Shown here piece after piece: positions 1 through 9,137 of a DNA stretch of 64,000 nt. Position 1 is the stretch's first letter. Each line of letters opens with the position of its first letter. A model generated the notes under the pieces. It made no database searches. It worked only from the letters and a program-made list of their open reading frames with translations, and was not told where the DNA came from. Source of the stretch: Pseudomonas sp. JQ170C (GTDB lineage: Bacteria > Pseudomonadota > Gammaproteobacteria > Pseudomonadales > Pseudomonadaceae); NCBI RefSeq assembly GCF_035581345.1, contig NZ_CP141608.1:5052501-5116500 (forward strand). Direction: 5' to 3'. The translations under genes and the position numbers were made by a program.

Positions 1-374
1 GCCGCCGCTTGCCGGCGCAGCTCAGCCACACCGTCGATGACATAACAGAACGAGGCATCCTGCTCGCAGCTTTGCTGGGCCCGGTCATAGTTGCGCCACA
101 GCCGCTGCCACAAGCGCTGGCGCACCTGGTTGATCGACGCCAGGTTGACCTGCCTGAGCCCCAGCTGCGCCGCCAGGGCCGGTTCATCCAGTGCTTCACT
201 GGCCTGCAGGGCCTGGGAAAAGCCGAGAATCTCGGCCCGCGAGGCGACATCGAACAGGGTCGGGCTGTCGAGTGGCTCCGGCCAGTGGCTACGGTCGAAG
301 GTTGCCAGCGGCAACGGCGCGGCCTGAATGCCGGCACTCAACAGTCCGCTCAGTAACAGCAGGGCAATGCGCAC
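1..374 (-). CDS. Putative secreted protein, 5' part only (runs off the left edge)
   Basis: Leftward reading frame open to the window edge, about 124 codons visible. It begins with a hydrophobic signal peptide (MRIALLLLSGLLSAGIQA, predicted cleavage near QAA) followed by a helical, Gln/Leu/Arg-rich region with two Cys (QQSCEQDASFC). The GTG at 374 is preferred because a GGAG lies nine bases upstream; an in-frame TTG at 380 is too close to it. The visible part has no catalytic motif. From memory, Pseudomonas genes beside yaaA/algD include a large secreted polysaccharide-deacetylase-like protein, and this N-terminus could be that, but the diagnostic domain is outside the window. No function is asserted. 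Confidence 0.65.
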   Translation of the reverse strand, partial: MRIALLLLSGLLSAGIQAAPLPLATFDRSHWPEPLDSPTLFDVASRAEILGFSQALQASEALDEPALAAQLGLRQVNLASINQVRQRLWQRLWRNYDRAQQSCEQDASFCYVIDGVAELRRQAA

Positions 375-508
375 GATCAAGGTCTCCGGTTTCCTCGCCG
401 CGCACTATAGCGTCAAGCGTCGGGATGGTCTGTGGCTATTGACGCCATAGCTGGAGATCACGGCCCCCGCCCCGTAGAATCGTCCCCACGATTCAAGGAG
501 CCCGACCG

Positions 509-1288
509 ATGCTGACGGTGATATCCCCCGCCAAGACCCTCGACTACGACACCCCGCCGGTAACCCAGCGCTACACCCAGCCGCAGTACCTGGACGATTC
601 CCAGGAACTGATCGTGCAGTTGCGCGAGCTGTCGCCGGCGCAGATCAGCGAACTGATGCACCTTTCCGACAAGCTCGCCGGCCTCAACGCCGCCCGCTTC
701 GGCAGCTGGACTCCGGCCTTCACCCCGGAGAACGCCAAGCAGGCGCTGCTGGCGTTCAAGGGCGATGTGTACACCGGGCTCGACGCCCAGAGCCTGAGCG
801 AGGACGACTTCAGCTACGCCCAGGAACACCTGCGCATGCTCTCGGGCCTCTACGGCCTGCTGCGCCCGCTGGACCTGATGCAACCTTATCGCCTGGAAAT
901 GGGCACCAAGCTGGCCAACGCCCGTGGCAAGGACCTGTACGCCTTCTGGGGCACACGCATCAGCGAGTGGTTGAACCAGGCCCTGGCCGACCAGGGTGAC
1001 GACCTGCTACTCAACCTGGCCAGCAACGAGTACTTCAGCGCGGTCAAGCGCAGCGCCCTCAAGGCGCGGATCATCAACACCGAGTTCCGCGACTTCAAGA
1101 ACGGCCAGTACAAGATCATCAGCTTCTACGCCAAGAAAGCCCGCGGCATGATGAGCCGCTTCGTGATCCAGGAGCGCATCAACGATCCCGAGCAGCTCAA
1201 GCAGTTCGACGTGCAGGGCTACTACTACAGCGCCGAACAGTCGAAGCCGGACAACCTGGTGTTCCTGCGCGACCACCCCGAGGCCTGA
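509..1288 (+). CDS. yaaA: Peroxide stress protein YaaA (UPF0246/DUF328)
   Basis: A 259-residue protein, full length for the YaaA family, opening with the family hallmark [14 protein letters not shown] and containing the conserved [12 protein letters not shown] and YRLEMGTK blocks and the C-terminal [10 protein letters not shown] stretch. In E. coli YaaA limits intracellular free iron and so protects DNA and protein from hydrogen peroxide. It is cytosolic with no signal peptide. An AGGAG-type ribosome site (caaggagccc) sits just before the ATG. It is monocistronic: divergent from the gene at the left edge and followed by a REP element. Its position next to the alginate operon is a recurrent Pseudomonas arrangement. 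Confidence 0.95.
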   Translation: MLTVISPAKTLDYDTPPVTQRYTQPQYLDDSQELIVQLRELSPAQISELMHLSDKLAGLNAARFGSWTPAFTPENAKQALLAFKGDVYTGLDAQSLSEDDFSYAQEHLRMLSGLYGLLRPLDLMQPYRLEMGTKLANARGKDLYAFWGTRISEWLNQALADQGDDLLLNLASNEYFSAVKRSALKARIINTEFRDFKNGQYKIISFYAKKARGMMSRFVIQERINDPEQLKQFDVQGYYYSAEQSKPDNLVFLRDHPEA

Positions 1289-1300
1289 CTCCAGTCCTCG

Positions 1301-1346
1301 TCGCGGCAAGCCCGCTCCTGCCGCAGGAGCGGGCTTGCACCGCGAT
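1301..1346. repeat. REP palindrome downstream of yaaA
   Basis: Inverted copies of the Pseudomonas REP core meet almost head to head (GCAAGCCCGCTCCTG / CAGGAGCGGGCTTGC) with a very short loop. It lies 12 bases after the yaaA stop codon, where the hairpin could protect or end the transcript. One arm carries a variant (ttgcaccgcg for ttgccccgcg). Confidence 0.85.
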
Positions 1347-1409
1347 ATCACGCCACAAATCTGACGTCAAATTCCAGGCTCCCCGCATTTATTGCAAAAC
1401 GCCATAAGA

Positions 1410-1418
1410 CCGTTCGTA
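1410..1418 (+). promoter_or_regulatory. AlgR-like box, far upstream of algD
   Basis: CCGTTCGTA matches eight of nine bases of the P. aeruginosa AlgR recognition sequence CCGTTCGTC. It lies about 200 bases upstream of the proposed algD transcription start, in an AT-richer stretch. Distant upstream AlgR sites are known for P. aeruginosa algD; the assignment here rests only on sequence similarity. Confidence 0.35.
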
Positions 1419-1585
1419 GTTTTTTGACGAATTTTGAAAAAATATTTCCGGTACTGGCATAAAAGCATCCCTCTTCGCGTTCGCCCTTTATATACGGGGA
1501 CGAAACTCCCGCGTGCCATCATATTGAACCTGCTGGCACTTTAATAAATATTAAAAAATCCTTCACGGTCATTGAACCGCCCTCG

Positions 1586-1613
1586 GAACTTATACCCTCG
1601 GCCATCGCTCATA
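1586..1613 (+). promoter_or_regulatory. Candidate AlgU (sigma-22) promoter of the alginate operon
   Basis: GAACTT at 1586-1591, preceded by G as in the classical GGAACTT, is followed after 17 bases by TCATA at 1609-1613, close to the AlgU/RpoE -10 consensus TCTGA. The GAACTT hexamer is identical to that of the P. aeruginosa algD promoter. Transcription would start near 1620 and leave a leader of roughly 430 nt before the algD ATG, in keeping with the long algD leader known elsewhere. The rest of the 760-bp gap between yaaA and algD holds no convincing gene. Confidence 0.55.
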
Positions 1614-1965
1614 CCACCGGTAACGATTCTCGAGCCGTGTGTGAGAGATGACCTACAGCACAATTGGATCGCCACTACGGGTGTGCAATCCAATAACTTC
1701 GAGTTGAATCTCAACGACTGACTTTCAGTTGAAGCCAGGAGATACGCGCCCCAAACAAGCGTCCTAGTGGTTGATTTCAAAAGGTTTAATCCAATTGAAA
1801 GAGCAAGCACTGCAGTGTCGGATAACCGAACTGCAATAAAGACGGCTGCATTCAAGGGCACGTCCATAATTATTGGCCATTGGCTGCCAACTTTGAGTGC
1901 ACATAACTTTGCACTCCACATTTATATGCCTGCGCACGGTGAAGTGAGCTTTTAATGGCACAACT

Positions 1966-1974
1966 CCGTTCGCC
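1966..1974 (+). promoter_or_regulatory. AlgR-like box close to algD
   Basis: CCGTTCGCC matches eight of nine positions of the AlgR consensus CCGTTCGTC. It lies about 75 bases before the algD start codon and downstream of the proposed transcription start, so it would act from within the leader if real. Nine-base matches arise by chance often enough that this stays tentative. Confidence 0.25.
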
Positions 1975-2049
1975 TGAAAACTGCTGGTTAATCAACCCGG
2001 TCTGGCTCTGTTAATTGAGCCGGCATGATAAACACATGAGGTGATAGCG

Positions 2050-3366
2050 ATGCGTATCAGCATCTTTGGTTTGGGTTATGTAGGTGCAGTCTGTGCTGGC
2101 TGCCTGTCCGCACGGGGTCATGAAGTGATTGGCGTGGATGTGTCCAAGACCAAGATCGACCTGATCAACCAGGGCAAATCGCCAATTGTCGAACCCGGGC
2201 TTGAAGCACTCTTGCAACAAGGCATCGACACCGGTCGCCTGCGTGGCACCACCGACTTTGCCGCCGCGATCCGCGACAGCGACCTGTCGATGATCTGCGT
2301 CGGTACACCGAGCAAGAAGAACGGTGACCTGAGCCTGGAATACATCGAGTCGGTGTGCCGCGAAATCGGTTTCGTGCTGCGCGAAAAAGCCAGCCGCCAC
2401 ACCATCGTGGTACGCAGCACCGTGCTGCCGGGCACCGTGAAGAACGTAGTGATTCCGATCCTCGAAGACTGCTCGGGGAAAAAGGCCGGCGTCGATTTCG
2501 GCGTGGCGGTAAACCCTGAATTCCTGCGTGAAAGTACCGCAATCAAAGACTACGACCAGCCACCAATGACCGTCATCGGTGAACTGGACCGCGCCAGCGG
2601 CGATGTTCTGCAATCGCTCTACGAAGAACTCGACGCGCCGATCATCCGCAAGGACATCGAGGTGGCCGAGATGATCAAGTACACCTGCAACGTCTGGCAT
2701 GCCACCAAGGTCACCTTCGCCAACGAGATCGGCAACATCGCCAAGGCCGTGGGCGTCGATGGCCGCGAAGTGATGGACGTGGTCTGCCAGGACAAGGCCC
2801 TGAACCTGTCGCAGTACTACATGCGCCCAGGCTTCGCGTTCGGCGGCTCCTGCCTGCCCAAGGACGTACGTGCCCTCACCTACCGCGCCGGCAGCCTGGA
2901 TGTGAAGGCGCCGCTGCTCAACTCGCTGATGGCCAGCAACGAGTCCCAGGTGCAGAACGCCTTCGACATCATCGAAAGCCACGACAAGCGCCGCATCGCC
3001 CTGCTCGGCCTGAGCTTCAAGGCCGGCACCGACGACCTGCGCGAAAGCCCGCTGGTGGAACTGGCCGAACGCCTGATCGGCAAGGGCTATGAGTTGAACA
3101 TCTACGACAACAACGTCGAGTACGCCCGTGTCCACGGTGCGAACAAAGACTACATCGAGTCGAAGATCCCGCACGTTTCTTCCCTGCTCAACGCCGACTT
3201 CGACCAGGTGATCAAGCACGCCGACGTGATCGTGCTGGGCAACCGCGACGAGAAGTTCCGCGCCCTCGCCCAACAGGCGCCCGAAGGCAAGCAGGTCATC
3301 GACCTGGTCGGCTTCATGAGCAAGGCCACCTCCCCGCTCAACCGCACCGAAGGTATCTGCTGGTAA
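2050..3366 (+). CDS. algD: GDP-mannose 6-dehydrogenase
   Basis: A 438-residue cytosolic enzyme that oxidises GDP-mannose to GDP-mannuronate with NAD, the committing step of alginate synthesis. The N-terminal Rossmann motif [17 protein letters not shown] is typical of the UDP/GDP-sugar dehydrogenase family. The catalytic-Cys region reads [10 protein letters not shown] near residue 265, and the C-terminal nucleotide-sugar domain contains [14 protein letters not shown]. The ATG at 2050 is chosen because GAGGTGA lies six bases before it; an in-frame GTG at 2041 lies inside that site. It is first gene of the alginate operon, under the putative AlgU promoter, and is followed by a strong intergenic hairpin before alg8. 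Confidence 0.97.
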   Translation: MRISIFGLGYVGAVCAGCLSARGHEVIGVDVSKTKIDLINQGKSPIVEPGLEALLQQGIDTGRLRGTTDFAAAIRDSDLSMICVGTPSKKNGDLSLEYIESVCREIGFVLREKASRHTIVVRSTVLPGTVKNVVIPILEDCSGKKAGVDFGVAVNPEFLRESTAIKDYDQPPMTVIGELDRASGDVLQSLYEELDAPIIRKDIEVAEMIKYTCNVWHATKVTFANEIGNIAKAVGVDGREVMDVVCQDKALNLSQYYMRPGFAFGGSCLPKDVRALTYRAGSLDVKAPLLNSLMASNESQVQNAFDIIESHDKRRIALLGLSFKAGTDDLRESPLVELAERLIGKGYELNIYDNNVEYARVHGANKDYIESKIPHVSSLLNADFDQVIKHADVIVLGNRDEKFRALAQQAPEGKQVIDLVGFMSKATSPLNRTEGICW

Positions 3367-3374
3367 CCCGGCAG

Positions 3375-3398
3375 GCGCGGGGCCTTCGGGCCCTGCGC
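3375..3398 (+). other. UUCG-capped hairpin between algD and alg8
   Basis: A ten-base-pair stem (GCGCGGGGCC / GGCCCTGCGC, one G-U pair) closes on a C(UUCG)G tetraloop. It starts nine bases after the algD stop codon and is not followed by a T tract, so it is not a normal intrinsic terminator. Such a hairpin could stabilise the 3' end of a processed algD message or lower expression of the genes behind it; that role is inferred. Confidence 0.7.
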
Positions 3399-3424
3399 AC
3401 CCCCTATTTCCCCACTGGATACGG

Positions 3425-4915
3425 ATGCAGAACATGCTAAGGCTCAAGCACGGCCTGCTACAGGTCGCCGGTTGGCTGTTCTACGTGAGCCTGCTCATGT
3501 TGATCGCCCTGGCCTTGCCCAACTCCATTTTCGACCCCGAATCGAAGGACTTCATTTTCCTCATCGGCGCTGTCGGCATCTGGCGCTATTCCATGGGTGC
3601 CACGCACTTTGTGCGCGGCATGCTGTTCCTCTACGTGGTCTACCCGATGCTGCGCCGCAAGGTGCGCAAACTGGGCAGCGCCGCCGATCCGTCGCATGTC
3701 TACCTGATGGTCACCAGCTTTCGCATCGACGCGCTGACCACCGCCCAGGTCTACAGCTCGGTCATCCGCGAAGCCATCGACTGCGGCTACCCGACCACCG
3801 TGGTCTGCTCGCTGGTAGAAATGTCCGACGAACTGCTGGTGAAGAGCCTCTGGGAAAAATTCAATCCGCCAGACCGCGTCACCCTGGATTTCGTGCGTAT
3901 CGCCGGAACCGGCAAGCGTGACGGCCTGGCCTACGGCTTTCGCGCCATCTCCCGCCACCTCCCGGACGACAACGCCGTGGTGGCGGTCATCGACGGCGAC
4001 ACCGTGCTCGGCGAAGGCGTGGTACGCAAGACCGTGCCCTGGTTCAAGCTGTTCGGCAATGTCGGCGGCCTGACCACCAACGAATTCTGCGAAGTGCGTG
4101 GCGGCTACATCATGAGCGAGTGGCACAAGCTGCGCTTCGCCCAGCGCCACATCAACATGTGCTCCATGGCCCTGTCCAAGCGCGTGCTGACCATGACCGG
4201 CCGCATGTCGGTGTTCCGCGCCGCCGTGGTGACCAACCCCGAGTTCATCGCCGACGTCGAGAACGACTCGCTGCAGCACTGGCGCCTGGGCCGCTTCAAG
4301 TTCCTGACCGGTGACGACAAGTCCAGCTGGTTCAGCCTGATGCGCCTTGGCTACGACACCTTCTACGTGCCGGATGCGGCGATCAACACCGTCGAGCACC
4401 CGCCCGAGAAAAGCTTCATCAAGGCCAGCCGCAAGCTGATGTACCGCTGGTACGGCAACAACCTGCGCCAGAACTCACGGGCCCTGGGCCTGGGGATTCG
4501 CCGCCTGGGCCTGTTCACCAGCGTGGTGCTGTTCGACCAGCGCGTGTCGATGTGGACCAGCCTGCTGGGCCTGACCGTCGCGGTAATCGCCAGCCTCAAA
4601 TTCGGCCCGGCGTTCCTGTTGGTGTACCTGCTGTGGATCGGCATCACCCGCCTGATCCTGACGATCATGCTGCTGTGCTCGGGCCACGCCATCGGCCCGG
4701 CCTACCCACTGATTCTTTATTACAACCAGATCGTCGGCGCGATCATGAAGATCTACGTGTTCTTCCGCCTCGACAAGCAGTCCTGGACCCGCCAGCCCAC
4801 TGCCCTCAAACGCGACCTCGCCAGCTTTCAACAATGGTTCAACACCTGGTCTTCCCGGACCATGACCTTCTCGGCGGCCAGCATCTTCATTGCTGTGCTG
4901 TTCATGGTCGTGTGA
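3425..4915 (+). CDS. alg8: Alginate polymerase glycosyltransferase Alg8
   Basis: A 496-residue inner-membrane GT2 glycosyltransferase that polymerises GDP-mannuronate to polymannuronate. Two N-terminal hydrophobic segments (residues ~13-35 and ~38-80) precede the cytosolic catalytic domain, which holds the family-2 motifs VVAVIDGDT and, further on, [15 protein letters not shown] with TGDDKS. Several C-terminal membrane segments (from ~365 on) form the translocation part. Length is as in other Pseudomonas Alg8. Known partners are Alg44 (c-di-GMP receptor) and the AlgK/AlgE export complex, encoded directly downstream. Confidence 0.97.
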   Translation: MQNMLRLKHGLLQVAGWLFYVSLLMLIALALPNSIFDPESKDFIFLIGAVGIWRYSMGATHFVRGMLFLYVVYPMLRRKVRKLGSAADPSHVYLMVTSFRIDALTTAQVYSSVIREAIDCGYPTTVVCSLVEMSDELLVKSLWEKFNPPDRVTLDFVRIAGTGKRDGLAYGFRAISRHLPDDNAVVAVIDGDTVLGEGVVRKTVPWFKLFGNVGGLTTNEFCEVRGGYIMSEWHKLRFAQRHINMCSMALSKRVLTMTGRMSVFRAAVVTNPEFIADVENDSLQHWRLGRFKFLTGDDKSSWFSLMRLGYDTFYVPDAAINTVEHPPEKSFIKASRKLMYRWYGNNLRQNSRALGLGIRRLGLFTSVVLFDQRVSMWTSLLGLTVAVIASLKFGPAFLLVYLLWIGITRLILTIMLLCSGHAIGPAYPLILYYNQIVGAIMKIYVFFRLDKQSWTRQPTALKRDLASFQQWFNTWSSRTMTFSAASIFIAVLFMVV

Positions 4916-4952
4916 GCCGGAACCCGATTGGATTAAACAGGAACAAATCGCC

Positions 4953-6119
4953 ATGAATACCGCCGTGAACGTCAATGTCGTGCATGAGTCCGAAGCCCAG
5001 CGCCAGCACGCCCGGGTGCGCATCCCGGCCAAATTGCGTTACCTGGGAGCCAGCCGGGAAACCCTGGAAGTGAAGGTCGACGACCTGTCTGCCGGGGGCC
5101 TGAGCTTCCACGCCAAGCACCCGCTCAAAGTCGGTGACGTGATGCGTGGCCGCTTGCAGTTCACGGTCGACAAACTGGGCCTGGCCATGGACATCGAGTT
5201 CCAGGTGCGCTCCTTCGACCCCTCCAGCGGTCGCACCGGCGTGCAGTTCCAGAACCTTGAGCCACGCGACATCGCCACCCTGCGCCATCTGATCACCTCG
5301 CACCTGTCGGGCGAGCTGATCACCATGGGCGACGTGCTCGGCACCCTGCAGCGCGACAACTTCACCAAGGCGCGCAAGCAGAAAGACGCCAACGGCGGCA
5401 TGAGCGCCTTCGGCCGCCTGCGTGCCGTGACCTTCAGCCTCGGCGTGTTCGTGGTCGGCGTCGCCGCCTTCGGCTTCATCGCGAAATCGGTATACGGCCT
5501 GTACTTCGTCAGCCACGCCCAGGCCGGTGTGGTCAGCGTGCCGACCACCAACGTCACCATGCCCCGCGACGGCACGGTGCAGAGCCTGGTCGAAAACGGC
5601 GGCATGGCCGTCAAGGGCGCGCCACTGGCCTCGTTCAGCACCAGCATGCTGGACATGCTCAAGGGGCACCTGGACGACCAACAGCTTGATCCGGCCAAGG
5701 TCGAGGAGCTGTTCGGCAAGCAACTGAGCGGCACCCTGACCAGCCCCTGCGATTGCGTGGTCGCCCGCCAGTTGGTGGACGACGGCCAGTACGCGAGCAA
5801 GGGCCAGGTGATCTTCCAACTGATCCCGCGCACCACCACCGCAATGGTCGACGCGCGCTTCAGCTATCGCCAGTTCGACGACGTCAAACCCGGCGCCCGC
5901 GTGCACTTCACCGTGGCCGGCGACGACGAGCGCCGCAGCGGCCAGATCGTCAGCAGCACCAGCCTGAACAGCGAAGACCTGTCGTCGGACATCCGCGTGC
6001 AGATCAAGCCCGATGAAGCCCTGCCCAGCGAACTGGCTGGCCGTCCGGTAGCCGTCGACAGCAACCGTGGCCCGTCGCTGGACTGGCTGATCGACAAAGC
6101 CGTGGCCCGTGGGCTCTAA
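4953..6119 (+). CDS. alg44: Alginate co-polymerase Alg44, PilZ c-di-GMP receptor
   Basis: A 388-residue membrane protein. The N-terminal PilZ domain shows both c-di-GMP signatures: RQHAR (RxxxR) near residue 17 and DLSAGG (D/NxSxxG) near residue 47. A single membrane segment at ~160-185 leads to a periplasmic HlyD-like domain. In P. aeruginosa, c-di-GMP binding to Alg44 activates Alg8, so this gene ties alginate output to second-messenger level. The ATG at 4953 is selected from its CAGGAA ribosome site and from match to the usual length; an earlier in-frame ATG overlaps alg8. Its end lies 13 bases before the algK start. Confidence 0.97.
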   Translation: MNTAVNVNVVHESEAQRQHARVRIPAKLRYLGASRETLEVKVDDLSAGGLSFHAKHPLKVGDVMRGRLQFTVDKLGLAMDIEFQVRSFDPSSGRTGVQFQNLEPRDIATLRHLITSHLSGELITMGDVLGTLQRDNFTKARKQKDANGGMSAFGRLRAVTFSLGVFVVGVAAFGFIAKSVYGLYFVSHAQAGVVSVPTTNVTMPRDGTVQSLVENGGMAVKGAPLASFSTSMLDMLKGHLDDQQLDPAKVEELFGKQLSGTLTSPCDCVVARQLVDDGQYASKGQVIFQLIPRTTTAMVDARFSYRQFDDVKPGARVHFTVAGDDERRSGQIVSSTSLNSEDLSSDIRVQIKPDEALPSELAGRPVAVDSNRGPSLDWLIDKAVARGL

Positions 6120-6132
6120 GGGAGGCATGGCA

Positions 6133-7641
6133 ATGACCCTCATTCAATCCCCGGTAGGAGCGGGCTTGCCCCGCGATAGCCATCCACTTGACGCACCGCT
6201 ATCGCGGGGCAAGCCCGCTCCCACAACAAGACCGATCCCACAGCAAGCCCGCGCCTGCATGACGGCCCTGGCCCTGGCCGTAACCCTGGCCGGTTGTGCC
6301 GGCCTGCCCGACCAGCGCCTGGCCAATGAGGCGCTCAAGCGCGGCGACACCGCCCTGGCCGAGCAGAACTATCGGCAGCTGGCCGACCTCGGCTACAGCG
6401 AAGCCCAGGTGGGCCTGGCCGACATCCAGGTGGAAACCCGCGACCCTGCCAAGCTCAAGGAGGCCGAGGCCACCTACCGCGCCGCCGCCGACATTTCGCC
6501 CCGTGCCCAGGCACGCCTGGGCCGGTTGCTGGCCGCCAAGCCCGACGCCACCGAAGCCGAGCGCCAGGAAGCCGAAACCCTGCTCAAGAAAGCCTTCGCC
6601 AATGGCGAGGGCAACACCCTGATCCCGCTGGCCATGCTCTACCTGCAATACCCGCAGAGCTTCCCGCGTACCAACGCCCAGCAGCAGATCGACCAATGGC
6701 GCGCCGCCGGTTACCCGGAAGCGGGCCTGGCCCAGGTGCTGCTGTACCGCACCCAGAACACCTACGACCAGCACCTGGCGGACGTGGAGCGGATCTGCAA
6801 GGCCGCGCTGACCACCACCGACATCTGCTATGTGGAACTGGCCACCGTCTACCAGAAACGCGCCCAGGCCGACCAGCAAGCCGCGCTGATCGAGCAAGTG
6901 AAAAGCGCCTACCAGCGCGGCGTGATTCCGGCCACCCGGGTCGACAGCGTCGCCCGCGTGCTGGCCGACCGCACCCTGGGCCAGACCGACGAAAAAACCG
7001 CCCAGGCCTTGCTTGAACAGGTGGCCCCTGTAAACCCGGCCTCCTGGGTCAGCCTGGCGCAATTGATCTACGACTTCCCGGAACTGGGCGATACCGACAC
7101 GTTGATGGCCTACATCGACAAGGGCCGCGCCGCCGAGCAACCACGCGCCGAACTGCTGCTGGGCCGCCTCTACTACGAAGGCAAGACCGTACCGGCCGAT
7201 GCGCAAAAGGCCCAGGCCCACCTGCAAAGCGCCGCCGACGCCGGTGAAGTCAGCGCCCATTACTACCTGGGCCAACTGTACCGCCGTGGCTACCTGGGCC
7301 AGGTCGACCCGCAAAAGGCCGTCGACCACCTGCTCACTGCCGCCCGCGGCGGCCAGCTCAGCGCCGACTACGCCCTGGCCCAGCTGTTCAGCGAAGGCCA
7401 CGGCATTCGCCAGGACCTGGTCAATGCCTGGGTCTTCAGCCAACTGGCGCAAGCCAACCCGAGCGAACAGTCACAGGCGCTGGCCGCCCAGCTCGACCCG
7501 CAACTCACCCCAGCGCAAAAGGCACAGGCCCAGCGCCTGTTGCAGCAAGAGCGCCAGGCCCGTGGCGCCATCGGCCAAGGCGCTGGTGCCCTGGCCCTGC
7601 AGGCCGTGCGTGAAACCGAACAAGGCGAGGACTCCCTATGA
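6133..7641 (+). CDS. algK: Alginate secretion lipoprotein AlgK with REP-encoded N-terminal extension
   Basis: Outer-membrane lipoprotein of 502 residues made of Sel1/TPR repeats (motifs such as [13 protein letters not shown] and [16 protein letters not shown]). AlgK scaffolds the export complex and helps place the AlgE porin. The ATG at 6133 is chosen because AAGGGAGG ends seven bases before it; the ATG at 6127 is too close. The lipobox LAGC puts the acylated Cys at residue 55, about twice as far in as in P. aeruginosa. The extra N-terminal ~40 residues ([16 protein letters not shown]) are translated from a REP palindrome at 6155-6224. The hydrophobic core [13 protein letters not shown] is intact, so export may survive. 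The stop overlaps the algE start (ATGA). Confidence 0.95.
   Translation: MTLIQSPVGAGLPRDSHPLDAPLSRGKPAPTTRPIPQQARACMTALALAVTLAGCAGLPDQRLANEALKRGDTALAEQNYRQLADLGYSEAQVGLADIQVETRDPAKLKEAEATYRAAADISPRAQARLGRLLAAKPDATEAERQEAETLLKKAFANGEGNTLIPLAMLYLQYPQSFPRTNAQQQIDQWRAAGYPEAGLAQVLLYRTQNTYDQHLADVERICKAALTTTDICYVELATVYQKRAQADQQAALIEQVKSAYQRGVIPATRVDSVARVLADRTLGQTDEKTAQALLEQVAPVNPASWVSLAQLIYDFPELGDTDTLMAYIDKGRAAEQPRAELLLGRLYYEGKTVPADAQKAQAHLQSAADAGEVSAHYYLGQLYRRGYLGQVDPQKAVDHLLTAARGGQLSADYALAQLFSEGHGIRQDLVNAWVFSQLAQANPSEQSQALAAQLDPQLTPAQKAQAQRLLQQERQARGAIGQGAGALALQAVRETEQGEDSL
6155..6224. repeat. REP palindrome inside the algK coding region
   Basis: A perfect 23-bp inverted repeat (6158-6180 and 6198-6220) with the REP core, around a 17-bp spacer. 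A partial extra REP-like arm (gcaagcccgcgcctgc) follows just before codon 43 of algK. The element lies wholly within the reading frame, between the start codon and the signal-peptide hydrophobic core. Of the three forward frames of its left arm only this one lacks a stop. Confidence 0.93.
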
Positions 7642-9119
7642 CACTCAATCCGTGGATGAAAGCCGGCGTAGGCCTGGGCTTCGCCCTGCTCTGGTCGTGC
7701 CCGACCCTGGCGGCCATGACCGCTGAAAAGAACTTCGGCCTGGACGTGAAAATCACCGGCCAGTCCGAAGACGACCGCGACCTGGGCACCCGCTCCGGCG
7801 GCGACGTCAACGGCGTGGGCCTGGACCTGCGCCCCTGGGTATACGGCGAGCGCGGTAACTGGAGCGCCTTCGCCATGGGCCAGGCGGTAGCGGCCACCGA
7901 CATCATCGAGACCGACACCCTGCGCCAGTCCGGCGATGAGGCCGAAACCGAAAACAGCCGCGCCGACGGCCGCGAAGCCGACAAAAGCTACCTGGCCATG
8001 CGCGAATTCTGGGTCGGCTACAGCGGCCTGACCGCCTACCCCGGCGAACAGCTGCGCTTCGGTCGCCAGCGCCTGCGCAACGAAGACGGCATGTGGCGCG
8101 ACACCAACATCGAAGCCCTCAACTGGACCTTCGACACCACCCTGCTGCGCGCCAACCTGGGCATGGCCGAGCGCTTCAGCGAATACCGCACCGACCTCAC
8201 CGAGCTGGCCCCCGAAGACACGGATCGCCTGCACGTCTACGGCGACATCGCCACCCAGTGGACACCCGGTCACTGGGTCGGCCTGCGCGCCCACCACACC
8301 CATGACGACGGCAACCTGAAAAACCCCGGCGAGACCGTCGACGCGCTGGACAAGACCCGAACCGGCGACCTCACCTGGCTGGGCCTTGAGGCCAACAGCG
8401 ATGCCTACAACTGGCGCAACCAGAACCGCGTCAACTACTGGGGCAGCATGACCTGGCTGACCGGTGACCGCGACAGCCTCAACACCACCACCGTCAACGA
8501 CGAACAGGTCGCCAGCGGCAAGCAGAGCGGCGACGTCAACGCCTGGGCCACCGACCTCGGCATCCGCCTGCGCCTTGACCCCAACTGGCAAGTCGGCGCC
8601 GCCTACGCCCGCGGCAGTGGCGGCGGTGGCAGCGACGGCTCGAGCAACTACGAGCAGACCGGCCTTGAGAGCAACCGCTCCAACTACACCGGCACCCGCT
8701 CGCGCGTACACCGCTTCGGCGAAGCCTTCCGTGGCGAACTGGGGAACCTGCAGGCCGCCACCCTGTTCACCTCCTGGCAGCTGCGCGACGACTACGACGC
8801 CAGCCTGATCTACCACAAGTTCTGGCGCGTCGATGGCGACCAGAACATCGGCAGCAGCGGCATCAACGCCGTGGTCGAGGACAACGGCATCAACCGTCCG
8901 TTGATCCAGGGCGAGAAAGACCTGGGCCAGGAAGTCGACCTGGTGGTCACCAAGTACTTCAAGCAGGGCCTGCTGCCCGCCGCCCTGAGCCAGTCGATCG
9001 ACGAGCCGGCGGCGCTGGTGCGCTTTCGTGGCGGCGTGTTCAAGCCGGGTGATGCGTATGGCAAGGAAGCGGACTCCTACATGCACCGCGCCTTTGTCGA
9101 CGTGATCTGGCGCTTCTGA
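7638..9119 (+). CDS. algE: Alginate export outer-membrane porin AlgE
   Basis: A 493-residue protein with a signal peptide (cleaved near CPTLAA) and the alternating pattern of a beta-barrel ending in aromatic VDVIWRF, as outer-membrane proteins do. AlgE is the 18-stranded anion-selective barrel through which polymannuronate/alginate leaves the cell. Sequence features include the periodic Arg-rich strands ([22 protein letters not shown]) that line the pore in the family. The start overlaps the algK stop by four bases, so translation is probably coupled, matching the need for AlgK and AlgE in equal amounts. Confidence 0.96.
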   Translation: MTLNPWMKAGVGLGFALLWSCPTLAAMTAEKNFGLDVKITGQSEDDRDLGTRSGGDVNGVGLDLRPWVYGERGNWSAFAMGQAVAATDIIETDTLRQSGDEAETENSRADGREADKSYLAMREFWVGYSGLTAYPGEQLRFGRQRLRNEDGMWRDTNIEALNWTFDTTLLRANLGMAERFSEYRTDLTELAPEDTDRLHVYGDIATQWTPGHWVGLRAHHTHDDGNLKNPGETVDALDKTRTGDLTWLGLEANSDAYNWRNQNRVNYWGSMTWLTGDRDSLNTTTVNDEQVASGKQSGDVNAWATDLGIRLRLDPNWQVGAAYARGSGGGGSDGSSNYEQTGLESNRSNYTGTRSRVHRFGEAFRGELGNLQAATLFTSWQLRDDYDASLIYHKFWRVDGDQNIGSSGINAVVEDNGINRPLIQGEKDLGQEVDLVVTKYFKQGLLPAALSQSIDEPAALVRFRGGVFKPGDAYGKEADSYMHRAFVDVIWRF

Positions 9120-9137
9120 TGCCTGGAGTGCACTGAT

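Noticed and set aside
1541-1955. Small open frames on both strands in the algD leader
   Set aside because: No family pattern, poor starts, and position inside the known-type long regulatory leader.
3375-3398. Hairpin after algD as an intrinsic terminator
   Set aside because: No T tract; it would cut off an operon that clearly continues.
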